A program made the translations under genes and the position numbers. A stretch of DNA of 64,000 nt from Rhodobacteraceae bacterium 63075. Lineage in GTDB: Bacteria; Pseudomonadota; Alphaproteobacteria; Rhodobacterales; Rhodobacteraceae. The notes beneath the pieces are model-generated. The model searched no databases. It was not told the DNA's origin and saw nothing but the letters and a program-made list of their open reading frames with translations. Numbering within the stretch: the first letter of the stretch is position 1; each line of letters starts with the position of its first letter. This document shows, in pieces, positions 9,325 to 18,291 of the stretch. Location of the stretch: positions 89,438 to 153,437 of the forward strand of contig QVMW01000007.1 in assembly GCA_003417655.1 (NCBI GenBank). The letters run 5' to 3'.

Positions 9325-10593
9325 ATGGACAGGATCATCGTGACGGGCAACGGACCCGTGCAGGGGCAGATCGCGATCGCGGGGGCCAAGAACGCCTGCC
9401 TGGCGCTGATGCCGGCCTGCCTGCTCAGCGAAGAGCCCCTGACGCTCACCAACGCGCCGCGCCTGTCGGACATCAAGACGATGACGGAGCTTCTGCGCTC
9501 GCTCGGGGCCGAGATCAGCGCGCTCAGTGACGGGCAGGTCGTCGCCATGTCCTGCCATGGCGCGGTGAACCACGTTGCCGAGTATGACATCGTGCGCAAG
9601 ATGCGCGCCTCCAACCTCGTGCTCGGCCCGCTGCTGGCGCGCGAGGGCCGGGCCGTCGTCTCGCTGCCGGGCGGCTGCGCCATCGGCGCGCGGCCGATGG
9701 ACATTCACACCGACGGGCTCGAGAAGATGGGCGCGACGATCGAGCTGAAAGAAGGCTATCTGCACGCCGAGGCCCCGGGCGGCGGCCTCAAGGGCGCGGC
9801 GATCGACTTTCCTTTCGCCTCGGTCGGGGCCACCGAGAACATCATGATGGCCGCGACGCTGGCGAAGGGCACCACGGTCATCAACAACGCTGCCCGCGAG
9901 CCGGAAATCGTCGACCTGGCGAGCTGCCTGCGCAAGATGGGCGCGCAGATCGAGGGCGACGGAACCTCGACGATCACCATCGAGGGCGTGGAGCGGCTGG
10001 GCGGGGCGACCCACCAGGTCGTCACCGACCGGATCGAACTGGGGACCTACATGCTCGCCCCGGCGATCTGCGGCGGCGAGGTCGAGTGCCTCGGCGGGCA
10101 GATCGGCCTCGTGGAGAGCTTCGTGGAGAAGCTGCACCTCGCCGGTGTCGATGTGGAGGAGACGGACAAGGGCCTGAAGGTCGCGCGCAGGAACGGGCGC
10201 ATCAAGGCGGTCGATGTGAAGACCGAGCCGTTCCCCGGCTTTCCGACGGATTTGCAGGCCCAGATGATGGCCCTGCTCTGCACCGCCGAAGGCACATCCG
10301 TTCTCGAGGAGACGATCTTCGAGAACCGCTTCATGCATGCGCCCGAGCTCGTGCGCATGGGCGCGGATATCGACGTGCATGGCGGCACGGCGACGGTGCG
10401 CGGCGTCGAGAAGCTCAAGGGCGCGCCCGTGATGGCCACGGATTTGCGCGCCTCTGTCTCGCTCATCCTCGCGGCCATGGCCGCCGAGGGCGAGACCGTG
10501 GTGAACCGCGTCTACCACCTCGACCGCGGCTACGAGAAGGTCGTGCGCAAGCTCTCGGGCATCGGGGCACAGATAGAACGGGTGAGCGAATGA
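9325..10593 (+). CDS. murA: UDP-N-acetylglucosamine 1-carboxyvinyltransferase
   Basis: MurA catalyses the first committed step of peptidoglycan synthesis, transferring enolpyruvate from PEP to UDP-GlcNAc. At 422 residues it has the family length. The catalytic cysteine, the fosfomycin target, is C118 in [15 protein letters not shown] at 22-23 (GAKNA) is also conserved. The gene overlaps the DUF2948 gene by 4 bp, a coupling typical of this lineage. Confidence 0.98.
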   Translation: MDRIIVTGNGPVQGQIAIAGAKNACLALMPACLLSEEPLTLTNAPRLSDIKTMTELLRSLGAEISALSDGQVVAMSCHGAVNHVAEYDIVRKMRASNLVLGPLLAREGRAVVSLPGGCAIGARPMDIHTDGLEKMGATIELKEGYLHAEAPGGGLKGAAIDFPFASVGATENIMMAATLAKGTTVINNAAREPEIVDLASCLRKMGAQIEGDGTSTITIEGVERLGGATHQVVTDRIELGTYMLAPAICGGEVECLGGQIGLVESFVEKLHLAGVDVEETDKGLKVARRNGRIKAVDVKTEPFPGFPTDLQAQMMALLCTAEGTSVLEETIFENRFMHAPELVRMGADIDVHGGTATVRGVEKLKGAPVMATDLRASVSLILAAMAAEGETVVNRVYHLDRGYEKVVRKLSGIGAQIERVSE

Positions 10594-11063
10594 CGGATGA
10601 AGACGCACGTTTCGAGGACGGCGGCGAGCGCCCCGTCAATCTCGGGGCAATGGACACAGAGGACCTGAAGGTCATCTCCGCGCTGGTGCAGGATGCGGTC
10701 CTGCCGATCACGGAGATGCGCCTTGATCGCGGCGCGCGGCGCTTCGCGCTCCTGCTCAACCGCTTTCGCTGGGAAGACAGGGGCCTCGGCCGCCATGCGC
10801 CCGAGCGGGTGCAGGCCGTGCTGGCCTTCGAGAACGTCATGGGCGTGCAGACGCAGGGCATCGACCGTTCCGACAAGGACATGATCCTGTCGGTTCTGAC
10901 GGTGGAATGGGTCGAGGGCGAGGACGCGGCGGGCCATGTGGTGATCACGCTCGCGGGCGACGGGGCGATCCGCCTCGACTGCGAAGCGCTGGAAGCCACG
11001 CTGAAGGACGTCACGCGCCCCTACGTGGCCCCCTCGCGGAAAGTGCCCGACCACGGGGATTGA
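10590..11063 (+). CDS. DUF2948 family protein
   Basis: A 157-residue protein beginning [12 protein letters not shown] and carrying the conserved [14 protein letters not shown] stretch of DUF2948. The ATG at 10590 overlaps the murA stop (ATGA), which decides the start. The family is found next to murA and hisD in Rhodobacteraceae and has no known function. No membrane or export signal is visible. Confidence 0.9.
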   Translation: MTDEDARFEDGGERPVNLGAMDTEDLKVISALVQDAVLPITEMRLDRGARRFALLLNRFRWEDRGLGRHAPERVQAVLAFENVMGVQTQGIDRSDKDMILSVLTVEWVEGEDAAGHVVITLAGDGAIRLDCEALEATLKDVTRPYVAPSRKVPDHGD

Positions 11064-11294
11064 ATGCGGGGCCGGGGTATCCGGGAGATCCGGGAGGCAG
11101 GGTTGGTTTTGTAGCCCTGAGTTGTGGAGTGGTTTTCGGTTTTGTTGATAGAAGTTCAACGCCTGAGTGACCGCTCACAGCCCCGGAGCGGACATCGTCC
11201 GGGACGACGAGGTAGGCAAAGGCGGACGCGCGCGTTACGCTGGTGTACAGGCCGAGATGCGGGATTTTGCAGACGTAAGATCGAAAGGTGATGG
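11064..11294. other. Spacer between DUF2948 and the MltR-like gene
   Basis: About 230 bp without a convincing gene. Base composition drops from GC-rich to AT-richer after about 11100, coinciding with the following gene. Near 11179 it has the short box CAGCCCCGGAGCGGAC, which recurs with one change near 53850. AAAGGTG at 11285-11291 is the ribosome-binding site of the next gene. Confidence 0.6.
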
Positions 11295-11906
11295 ATGAAT
11301 TCTGAGCGTTCACTTGAAGTCATCGAGATTGGTCTCGCAGAACTCGTAGACCGATGGCCTAAGACGCAATCATATGTGGAACTGTTTTCTGATCTCGAAC
11401 ATGAATCAGAACGCGGTGCAGTTCTCTTGACTGCCGCAGCGCTGGATGACGCGCTCAAAGATCTTCTTCGGATTCGTCTTGTCCAAGCGAAAAGCACAGA
11501 TGAACTATTTGATGGAACTGCCCCACTGGCCACATTCAGTGCGCGGATAAACCTCAGCTTTTCGGTGGGAGTGATTTCCCAAGAAGAGCGCAGCTTGCTT
11601 CACAAGCTTCGGAAAATTCGTAATGAATGTGCCCACGTCCGAGCAATCCGCTTTCATGAGGCTCCGTTAAGGGATAAGTGCCTCGCTTTGAAATTACCTT
11701 ACGGGGAAGTATGCGGAAGCGAACATCCTGCGAGACACTATGTGATTGTCGCGCAGATGCTGGTGTTAATCTTGTTATGGCGGAGCAGCCAAGAAAACCT
11801 CACGCTGTCTGATAACCCTACTCATCCTCCGACCCGAACGAAGGATTCGGTTGTCGAGCGAATATCCTTTCCCGTAAAAATCCCAGCGTTCAGCCCCCAA
11901 GGATAG
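11295..11906 (+). CDS. MltR/DUF4145-like protein with HEPN-type Rx4H motif
   Basis: A 203-residue all-helical protein. The central part (TAAALDDALKDLL, then LATFSARINLSFSVGVIS, then RKIRNECAH) resembles MltR/YggD and related HEPN-like families. R109-x4-H114 (RNECAH) fits the HEPN Rx4-6H ribonuclease motif. Its codon use and AT content differ from the flanking genes, suggesting acquisition. There is no toxin-antitoxin partner next to it. The family assignment comes from motif reading, so moderate confidence only. Confidence 0.6.
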   Translation: MNSERSLEVIEIGLAELVDRWPKTQSYVELFSDLEHESERGAVLLTAAALDDALKDLLRIRLVQAKSTDELFDGTAPLATFSARINLSFSVGVISQEERSLLHKLRKIRNECAHVRAIRFHEAPLRDKCLALKLPYGEVCGSEHPARHYVIVAQMLVLILLWRSSQENLTLSDNPTHPPTRTKDSVVERISFPVKIPAFSPQG

Positions 11907-12132
11907 CTCTTACTGGCTGGCAGCCGCGCATATGTCTTCGAGTATTGCAGCCTGTTCGGCTGTCTACTTAGGACTCGAACCAGTTGTAAGCTGCACTCTA
12001 CACAAATGGCCGCTGTCGGGAATCGCCCAAACTTAGCAAACCCCCCTCCCTGCGCAGTGCCGCCCTTCGCCCAGCCTGATGCGCGACGCAGGCGTTTCAA
12101 TCACAAATGGCGCCCCCACGCCCCGACAAGCC
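11907..12132. other. Spacer with degenerate repeat copy A
   Basis: Non-coding, AT-richer to about 12000. It holds a small hairpin (CAGCC-TGTTC-GGCTG, near 11947) and, at 12032-12064, a copy of a degenerate sequence also present at 54114-54146 and, more weakly, at 15296-15330. The two flanking genes converge here. Confidence 0.6.
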
Positions 12133-13539
12133 TCACAGGCTGTAAGGCTCCGGCATCTGCGCCAGCACTGTCCCGATCTCCCCTTCGAGGCTCTCGGCCA
12201 CGTCCAGCACGAAATCGTCGTCATGCATCGGCCCGATGATCTGGACGCCGAGCGGCAGGCCGTTCTCCACATGCGTCGGCAGGGCCACGGCGGGAAGGCC
12301 GAGCAGGTTCACGAGGCAAAGCGGCTTTTGCGCGTTGATGATCTCGGCGCTGCGCTCGGGGGCCTTGAAGTCGAGATCATTCGCGAAAGCCGGCATGAGC
12401 GATGTCGGCATGACCACGGCATCGACGCGGTCGAAAACCTGCGAATAGAGCCGTTGCAGCCGCAGGCGCTCCATCTGGGCGGTGATGTAGCCGCGCAGGT
12501 CGAGCGGAGCATCGAAATGCGACACGAAGCTCTCCAGCCAGCCGTTGAAGGCCTCCGAGCCGTGTTCGCGGATGAAATCACCCGAAAAAAGTTCTGTCTC
12601 GGTCATCAGAAGCTCGCCCCAAAGGCGCATGGCGTGCTCGGTTTCGGGCAGGCGCACCTCCTGCGCCCTGTGACCCGCCTCCCGCAGCCCCTCCACCGCC
12701 TGCTCCATGGCCCGGAGCAGGCCCGGATGCGTGAGCGTCTCGAAAGGATGCGCGGCGATGCCGATGGTCAGCTTGCCCTCGTGCACTCGGCCGCTGCCGG
12801 GGGCCGATGTCCAGAGCGGGTCCGCAGAGGAGCGCCCGCGCATGGCACTGAGCCCGAGCCGGACATCGGCCACGCTCCGCGCGATCGGCCCCTGCACGGA
12901 CATGGCCGTGGTGATCGGCGGGCGGCTCGGCGGGGCTGAAGGGTTGAAGGCAGGCACGCGGCCCATCGACGGGCGGATCGAGGCGACCCCGCAGCAAAAG
13001 GCCGGGTAGCGCAGCGAGCCGCCGAGATCGTTGCCATGGGCGATGACCCCGATGCCGCTGGCGACGGCCGCCGCCGCCCCGCCCGAGGAGCCGCCGGGCG
13101 TCACAGCGCTGTTCCAGGGGTTGAGAGAGCTGCCGTGAAGCGGGTTGGAGGTGAACCACCGCATGGACATCTCGGGCGTGTTGGTCCGCCCGATCACCAC
13201 GGCGCCCGCCGCGTGCAGGTTCGCCGCCACGGCTGAATCCGCCGGTGAGGCATTGTTCTCGAAGACCGGCAAGCCGTTGGTGTTGGGATAGCCTTCGAGA
13301 TCGACGTTGACCTTCAGGGTCACCGGCGCGCCGTGGAGCATCCCGCCGGCCAGCTCGCCCGCGTCGATGGCCTTCGCGCGCCCCATGGCCTCGTCCACCC
13401 TCTGGACGACTGCATTGAGCGCGGGGTTCAGCGCCTCCATCCGCGCGATATGGGCCTGCGTCACTTCGGCAGCCGAAATATCCCTGCTGCGCAGGCGCTC
13501 CACCGTCTCGGTTGCCGTCCAGGATGTGATCTCGCTCAT
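12133..13539 (-). CDS. Amidase signature family protein
   Basis: A 468-residue amidase signature enzyme, hydrolysing C-N amide bonds through a Lys-cisSer-Ser triad. The lysine is in APVTLKVNVD, the cis-serine in TPGGSSGGAAAAV and the nucleophile serine in GNDLGGSLRYPA. The start MSEITSW at 13539 has GGGGGAG about 8 bases upstream; the open frame continues further but into the hisD region. It is divergent from hisD. The substrate is unknown; it is not GatA, because there is no GatBC context. Confidence 0.93.
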   Translation of the reverse strand: MSEITSWTATETVERLRSRDISAAEVTQAHIARMEALNPALNAVVQRVDEAMGRAKAIDAGELAGGMLHGAPVTLKVNVDLEGYPNTNGLPVFENNASPADSAVAANLHAAGAVVIGRTNTPEMSMRWFTSNPLHGSSLNPWNSAVTPGGSSGGAAAAVASGIGVIAHGNDLGGSLRYPAFCCGVASIRPSMGRVPAFNPSAPPSRPPITTAMSVQGPIARSVADVRLGLSAMRGRSSADPLWTSAPGSGRVHEGKLTIGIAAHPFETLTHPGLLRAMEQAVEGLREAGHRAQEVRLPETEHAMRLWGELLMTETELFSGDFIREHGSEAFNGWLESFVSHFDAPLDLRGYITAQMERLRLQRLYSQVFDRVDAVVMPTSLMPAFANDLDFKAPERSAEIINAQKPLCLVNLLGLPAVALPTHVENGLPLGVQIIGPMHDDDFVLDVAESLEGEIGTVLAQMPEPYSL

Positions 13540-13654
13540 TGCTCTGACTCCCCCAGCATGAATGCCCAGCCTAGGCGCGCCCCGCGGCATTGTGAAGGCT
13601 TGAGCGCGGCCCGCTGCGGCGCTACACGGGAAAGCCAGCAGGAAAGGAAAGCCG

Positions 13655-14959
13655 ATGCCGCAGTTTCTCGACACGCGCGATGCAGATTTCGAAGAGCGCT
13701 TCGCCGCGCTACTCGGGGCCAAGCGCGAAGACAGCCCCGATGTCGATGACGTGGTGGCGCAGATCATTGCCGATGTGCGCGCGCGCGGCGATGCGGCGGT
13801 GATCGAGCTGACCGAAAGGTTCGACCGGATCGCGCTTACTCCCGAGACCCTGCGTATCTCGACAGAGGACGTCGCTGCCGCGATTGCCGAGGTGCCCGGC
13901 CACGAGCGCAACGCGCTCGAGCTGGCGGCAGAGCGCATCCGCGCCTATCATGCGCGTCAGATGCCGAAGGACGAGAGCTGGACCGATCCCGAGGGCGCGA
14001 CGCTGGGCTGGCGCTGGACGCCTGTCAGCGCGGCAGGGCTCTATGTGCCCGGCGGGCTGGCCTCCTATCCCTCCTCCGTGCTGATGAACGCGATTCCGGC
14101 GAAGGTGGCGGGCGTGGAGCGGCTGGCGATCACCGTGCCGACACCGGACGGCGCAGCCAATCCGCTCGTGTTGCTGGCAGCAAAGCTCGCCGGGGTTGAC
14201 GAGATCTACCGCATCGGGGGCGCGCAGGCCGTCGCGGCGCTGGCCTACGGGACGACAAGCATCGCACCTGTGGACAAGATCACCGGGCCGGGCAACGCCT
14301 TCGTGGCGGCGGCCAAGCGGCGGGTCTTCGGCAAGGTGGGGATCGACATGATCGCCGGGCCCTCGGAAATCCTCGTGATCGCCGATGGCGACAATGACCC
14401 CGACTGGATCGCGCTCGACATGCTCAGCCAGGCCGAGCACGACGAAAGCGCGCAGGCGGTGCTGATCACCACGGACAAGGCCATGGCAAAGGCCGTCGAG
14501 GCAGCGATCACGCGCAACCTCGCCATGCTGGAGCGGCGCGAGATCGCCGGGAAAAGCTGGGAGGATTTCGGCGCGATCATCACCGCGCCGGACCTCGAGA
14601 CCGCCGCCGCGCTCTCCAACCGCATCGCCCCGGAACATCTCGAGCTCTGCGTCGCGGACCCTGACGCGCTGGCCGGGCGGATCACCCATGCCGGGGCGAT
14701 CTTCCTCGGGGCCTGGACGCCGGAGGCGATCGGCGACTATGTCGGCGGGCCCAACCACGTCCTGCCCACGGCGCGCTCGGCGCGGTTCTCCTCGGGCCTG
14801 TCGGTCATGGATTTCCTCAAGCGCACGACGCTGGCGAAGATGACGCCCGGCGCGCTCGGCAGGATCGGCCCCGCAGCCGAGACCCTGGCGATCTCCGAGA
14901 GCCTCGAGGCCCACGGCCTGAGCCTGCGCGCGCGGCTCAATCATTTGAACGAGATGTGA
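13655..14959 (+). CDS. hisD: Histidinol dehydrogenase
   Basis: A 434-residue zinc enzyme that oxidises histidinol to histidine in the last two steps of histidine synthesis. Signature stretches are IDMIAGPSEILVIAD, LSQAEHDESAQA, APEHLELC and GGPNHVLPT. AGGAAAGG precedes the ATG. In related genomes hisD is followed directly by the UPF0262 and LMW-phosphatase genes; here those lie 14 kb downstream, at 28994. Confidence 0.97.
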   Translation: MPQFLDTRDADFEERFAALLGAKREDSPDVDDVVAQIIADVRARGDAAVIELTERFDRIALTPETLRISTEDVAAAIAEVPGHERNALELAAERIRAYHARQMPKDESWTDPEGATLGWRWTPVSAAGLYVPGGLASYPSSVLMNAIPAKVAGVERLAITVPTPDGAANPLVLLAAKLAGVDEIYRIGGAQAVAALAYGTTSIAPVDKITGPGNAFVAAAKRRVFGKVGIDMIAGPSEILVIADGDNDPDWIALDMLSQAEHDESAQAVLITTDKAMAKAVEAAITRNLAMLERREIAGKSWEDFGAIITAPDLETAAALSNRIAPEHLELCVADPDALAGRITHAGAIFLGAWTPEAIGDYVGGPNHVLPTARSARFSSGLSVMDFLKRTTLAKMTPGALGRIGPAAETLAISESLEAHGLSLRARLNHLNEM

Positions 14960-15335
14960 GACGGGGCCAGCCGGGAGGTGCCGGAGCTAGTGATGTGCCG
15001 AATGCCGTCGCAGGAAAACTGACCGAACCGTCGCGCATTTCTGACGCAGGCTGGGCTATATGCCACAGAGGGCGGATGGCCGTTTGGCGGGGCTTTGGGG
15101 ACCTTTGACCCAACGGGAAGTTACCGCGTCCGAACCGCGGGAAGGGCGCAAAGCGCCCGCCCCGTGGGGGCGGTTCGGGCGCTGCCAAATCTCTGATTTG
15201 GCATTCAATGCTTCGTAAACGAGTTCCGCTGTGGGCTCGAATCGGGATTTCGCCGCACTTGGCTTGAAGGTCCGCTGCTGGGGAACCGCTCAAACCTTGC
15301 AAAGCCCATTTCCTGTGCATACCCGGTCGCCGGCG
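14960..15335. other. Hairpin-rich spacer after hisD
   Basis: No gene is seen. Perfect inverted repeats: CCGAACCGC (15130-15138) with GCGGTTCGG (15170-15178), enclosing GGGCGC-AAA-GCGCCC (15144-15158). CCGCCCC-GTG-GGGGCGG (15157-15173) is an alternative fold. Then TGCCAAATC-TCT-GATTTGGCA (15183-15203). No U-runs follow, so these are not classical terminators. Degenerate repeat copy C is at 15296-15330. Confidence 0.75.
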
Positions 15336-15935
15336 TCAGATTAGGGTGACGCCCGCATCCTTCATCTTCGCGGTCATCGCAGCGAGCGAGCCGTCAAGGT
15401 CGATCGCGCGGCAGAGCGCAGTGTCGACGGTGACATCATAGCCGAGCCTGGCCCCGTCGAGCGCCGAGTAGGCCACGCAGAAATCCGTCGCCAGCCCGAC
15501 CATGAGGAGGCGCGAGATGCCGCGGGTTTGCAGGTAGCCGTCAAGGCCCGTGGGTGTCTCGTGGTCATTCTCGAAGAAGGCGGAATAGCTGTCGATCTCG
15601 CGGCGGAAACCCTTGCGGAGGATCATCTGCGCGCGGTCCTGTTCGAGCTCGGTATGAAACTGCCCGCCATGGGAGCCCTGGATGCAGTGATCGGGCCAGA
15701 GCACCTGCGGGCCATAGGGCATCTCGGTCATCTCGAAAGGCGCCTTGCCGTCGTGGCTGGACGCGAAGGAGAGGTGGCCTGCCGGGTGCCAGTCCTGCGT
15801 GAAGATGACGTTCTCATGCTCGGCCATCAGCGCGTTGATGCCCTGCACGATCTCGTCGCCGCCCGCGACGGCGAGCGCTCCGCCGGGGCAGAAATCATTC
15901 TGCATGTCGATCACGAGAAGGGCTGTATCGGTCAT
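15336..15935 (-). CDS. pncA: Nicotinamidase/pyrazinamidase
   Basis: A 199-residue cysteine hydrolase that converts nicotinamide to nicotinate for NAD salvage. The triad is visible as D10 (LLVIDMQNDF), K108 (ILRKGF) and C153 (ATDFCVAYS). The metal-site residues D48, H50 and H83 are also present. I chose the ATG at 15935, giving MTDTALLVIDMQ, over the longer frame to 16025. It is divergent from trhO. Confidence 0.96.
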   Translation of the reverse strand: MTDTALLVIDMQNDFCPGGALAVAGGDEIVQGINALMAEHENVIFTQDWHPAGHLSFASSHDGKAPFEMTEMPYGPQVLWPDHCIQGSHGGQFHTELEQDRAQMILRKGFRREIDSYSAFFENDHETPTGLDGYLQTRGISRLLMVGLATDFCVAYSALDGARLGYDVTVDTALCRAIDLDGSLAAMTAKMKDAGVTLI

Positions 15936-16017
15936 GTCGGGCTCCGTTGACGGTCTCGGGCCTAATGGGTAGAGAGACGGCGCGCGAAACTCAACCCGGC
16001 AGTCAAAGAGGATCGCC

Positions 16018-16950
16018 ATGTTCATTCTTGCAGCGCTCTACAAATTCACCCCCTTCGAGGACCCCGCCGCGATGCAGGGGCCGCTTCAGGCCGTCTGCGA
16101 GGACAACGGCATTTCCGGCTCGCTCCTGCTGGCGCGCGAGGGGATCAACGGGACGATCGCCGGACACCGCGCCGGGCTGGACCGGGCGCTGGATTATATC
16201 AAGGGCCTGCCGGGCTGCGCTGACCTCGAGTGGAAGGAAAGCACCGCCGCCGCGCAGCCTTTCGCGCGGATGAAGGTGAAGCTCAAGAAAGAGATCGTCA
16301 CCATGGGCCAGCCGGACGTGGACCCGCGCAGCGACGTGGGCCAGTATGTCGAGCCGGAGGACTGGAATGCGCTGATCCTGTCGGAGGACGTGGCGGTGAT
16401 CGACACGCGCAATGACTATGAGGTGGGCATCGGCACTTTCGAGGGCGCGGTGGACCCGAAAACGGCGAGTTTCCGCGAGTTTCCGGCTTGGTGGGAAGCG
16501 AACAAAGAACGCTTTCACAACAAGCGAATCGCCATGTTCTGCACCGGCGGCATCCGCTGCGAGAAATCGACCAATTTCCTGAAAAGCCAGGGAGTCGAGG
16601 ATGTCTATCACCTCAAGGGCGGTATCCTGAAATATCTCGAACGCGTGCCCGAGGCGGAAAGCACATGGAACGGCGAGTGCTTCGTCTTCGACGGGCGTGT
16701 CTCCGTTGGCCATGGGCTGAAAGAGGGGCCGCATGCGCTGTGCCATGCCTGCCGCCGCCCCGTCCTGCCAGAAGACAAGGCGCGGCCCGAATGGGAGCAG
16801 GGCGTGTCCTGCCATCAGTGCATCGGCGAGACCAGCGAGGCCGACAAGGCGCGCTTCCGCGAGCGGCAGAAGCAGATCCGGCTGGCGGCAGAGCGCGGCG
16901 AGCAGCACATCAAGGTGGATGTGCCGCAAGTGGCCCCGGACGAGGTGTGA
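16018..16950 (+). CDS. trhO: tRNA uridine(34) hydroxylase, rhodanese-related (UPF0176)
   Basis: A 310-residue TrhO (YceA) protein, which makes 5-hydroxyuridine at the wobble position of tRNAs using oxygen. An N-terminal ferredoxin-like domain (REGINGTIAG) is followed by a rhodanese domain with C175 (MFCTGGIRCEK) and C181. A C-terminal cysteine-rich region (CHACRRP, CHQC) may bind metal. AAAGAGGA lies before the ATG. Confidence 0.95.
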   Translation: MFILAALYKFTPFEDPAAMQGPLQAVCEDNGISGSLLLAREGINGTIAGHRAGLDRALDYIKGLPGCADLEWKESTAAAQPFARMKVKLKKEIVTMGQPDVDPRSDVGQYVEPEDWNALILSEDVAVIDTRNDYEVGIGTFEGAVDPKTASFREFPAWWEANKERFHNKRIAMFCTGGIRCEKSTNFLKSQGVEDVYHLKGGILKYLERVPEAESTWNGECFVFDGRVSVGHGLKEGPHALCHACRRPVLPEDKARPEWEQGVSCHQCIGETSEADKARFRERQKQIRLAAERGEQHIKVDVPQVAPDEV

Positions 16951-16970
16951 AACCACCATCCTCGGCGCAG

Positions 16971-17041
16971 CCGGAATTTTTCGAAAATTCCGGATCGGAA
17001 AATTTGAAATTTTCCGGTCCGTTTTCTTTGAAAGAAAACGG
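16971..17041. terminator. Three tandem perfect hairpins between convergent genes
   Basis: CCGGAATTTT-TCG-AAAATTCCGG (16971-16993), CGGAAAATTT-G-AAATTTTCCG (16996-17016) and CCGTTTTCTTT-G-AAAGAAAACGG (17019-17041). Each arm is 10-11 bp and perfect, and the units abut. T- and A-rich arms next to GC ends on both strands suit bidirectional termination of trhO and the wza-like gene. Three in a row is unusual and may be a repeat-family unit. Confidence 0.75.
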
Positions 17042-17084
17042 CCTCTAGCTGGGTCGTGTCACCCGTTCCTGCCGGGCTATCCCG

Positions 17085-18194
17085 TCAGTTGGAGACGTTG
17101 TTTGCCAGTCCGACGGCGGAGCCGAGAATTCCGAAGATCGTGCGCGCGGCCGTCACCGGCGATTCCGTCGCGATGACCGTGTCGCCAGGGTTCACGCGGA
17201 ACTTGCGTGCCGCGAAGAGGCCCTCGGCGGTCGTCAGGTCGAAGGCGAAAACCACCTGCTGGAGGTCTGGCGTCTCGGGCGTCGGGGCGATCTGCCCGGG
17301 GCCATAGTCCCGCAGGACGAGCATGCCCTTGAGATTGGCCCGGTTGTCATTGAAACCGCCGACCATCGAGAGCGCTTCGAGCACGGTGATCGTCTCGCGG
17401 TCGAAATAGACCAGCTCCTCGGTGCCCGTGGCCCCGAGGGAGGTGAAATAGCGCCCGTCCTCGCGCACGAGGACCTTGTCGCCGCCGCGCAGGATGATGT
17501 TCGCCTGCTCGGTCTCGAAAAGGTCCGCGGCGCGGATGTTGTAGGTCCGCTGGCCGCGGATGAGGCGCACGACAGGGTTGCGCACATCCTTGCTGATGCC
17601 GCCACCGAGCGACAGAAGGCTCAGGATCGAGGTGTTCCGGCTGGGCAGCGGGTAGCTTCCGGGCTTCGGCACGCCTGTCACCAGGTCGACCGAATTGCCC
17701 TCGCCGGGCTTGTGAATGAGCTGCACCTGCGCCGAGGGCGAGATGACTTCGAGCTGTTTCTGGATATGGCGCCGCGCGTTATTCGGCGTCATGCCCGTGA
17801 CGACCACGTCGGTCAGGTAGGGCACGAAAATCGTGCCCGAGGAGGACACGGAGAGCCCGCGCATCTCGGTCGATTTCTGCTCAAGCGAAGTCAGGAGCGA
17901 GTTCTCGTCATTGTCCCAGATGATCAGGTCGACGGTATCGCCTGCACGGATGACGCCGGATTGGGGCCCGCGCGTCGTCGTGGGCCAGTGGTAGGTCTGC
18001 TCCCCCCCGGTGCGCGGCCATTCTGCCAGCACCGGCAGCTTGTCGCGGCTGACATGAACGACCTGGTAAGTCGGAGTTTCGGCGTCTTTTTCCTTCACGA
18101 CCTCGTTGAGAAGGACAGCGCCCCTGGGCAGTGAACATGCACCGAGAAGACCCAGAAGCAAACCTGCACACAGGCAGCGCATCATGAAACGCAC
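17085..18194 (-). CDS. Polysaccharide export lipoprotein, Wza/KpsD-like
   Basis: A 369-residue outer-membrane polysaccharide secretin. The signal peptide has lipobox LGAC with C20. The poly-export domain follows (RAGDTVDLIIWDNDENSL), then SLBB-type repeats (GVPKPGSYPLPSRNTSI, GGDKVLVREDGRYFTSLG). The start is GTG at 18194, chosen because GAGGGG sits about 6 bases upstream, while the ATG at 18185 is too far. No Wzc kinase, Wzx or Wzy is nearby, so partners must lie elsewhere. Confidence 0.92.
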   Translation of the reverse strand: MRFMMRCLCAGLLLGLLGACSLPRGAVLLNEVVKEKDAETPTYQVVHVSRDKLPVLAEWPRTGGEQTYHWPTTTRGPQSGVIRAGDTVDLIIWDNDENSLLTSLEQKSTEMRGLSVSSSGTIFVPYLTDVVVTGMTPNNARRHIQKQLEVISPSAQVQLIHKPGEGNSVDLVTGVPKPGSYPLPSRNTSILSLLSLGGGISKDVRNPVVRLIRGQRTYNIRAADLFETEQANIILRGGDKVLVREDGRYFTSLGATGTEELVYFDRETITVLEALSMVGGFNDNRANLKGMLVLRDYGPGQIAPTPETPDLQQVVFAFDLTTAEGLFAARKFRVNPGDTVIATESPVTAARTIFGILGSAVGLANNVSN

Positions 18195-18291
18195 GTGATC
18201 CCCCTCAGAGACAAAGTTTAGCCGCTTGGGTCTGTTTACACGCCAGATGCGGTGTTAGAAAGCCCAAGGGTGGTCGGTTTCGGAGAAAGTT

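Noticed and set aside
14937..15320. Minus-strand frame in the hisD-pncA spacer
   Set aside because: No start signal or family motif; the stretch is made of hairpins and a degenerate repeat copy.
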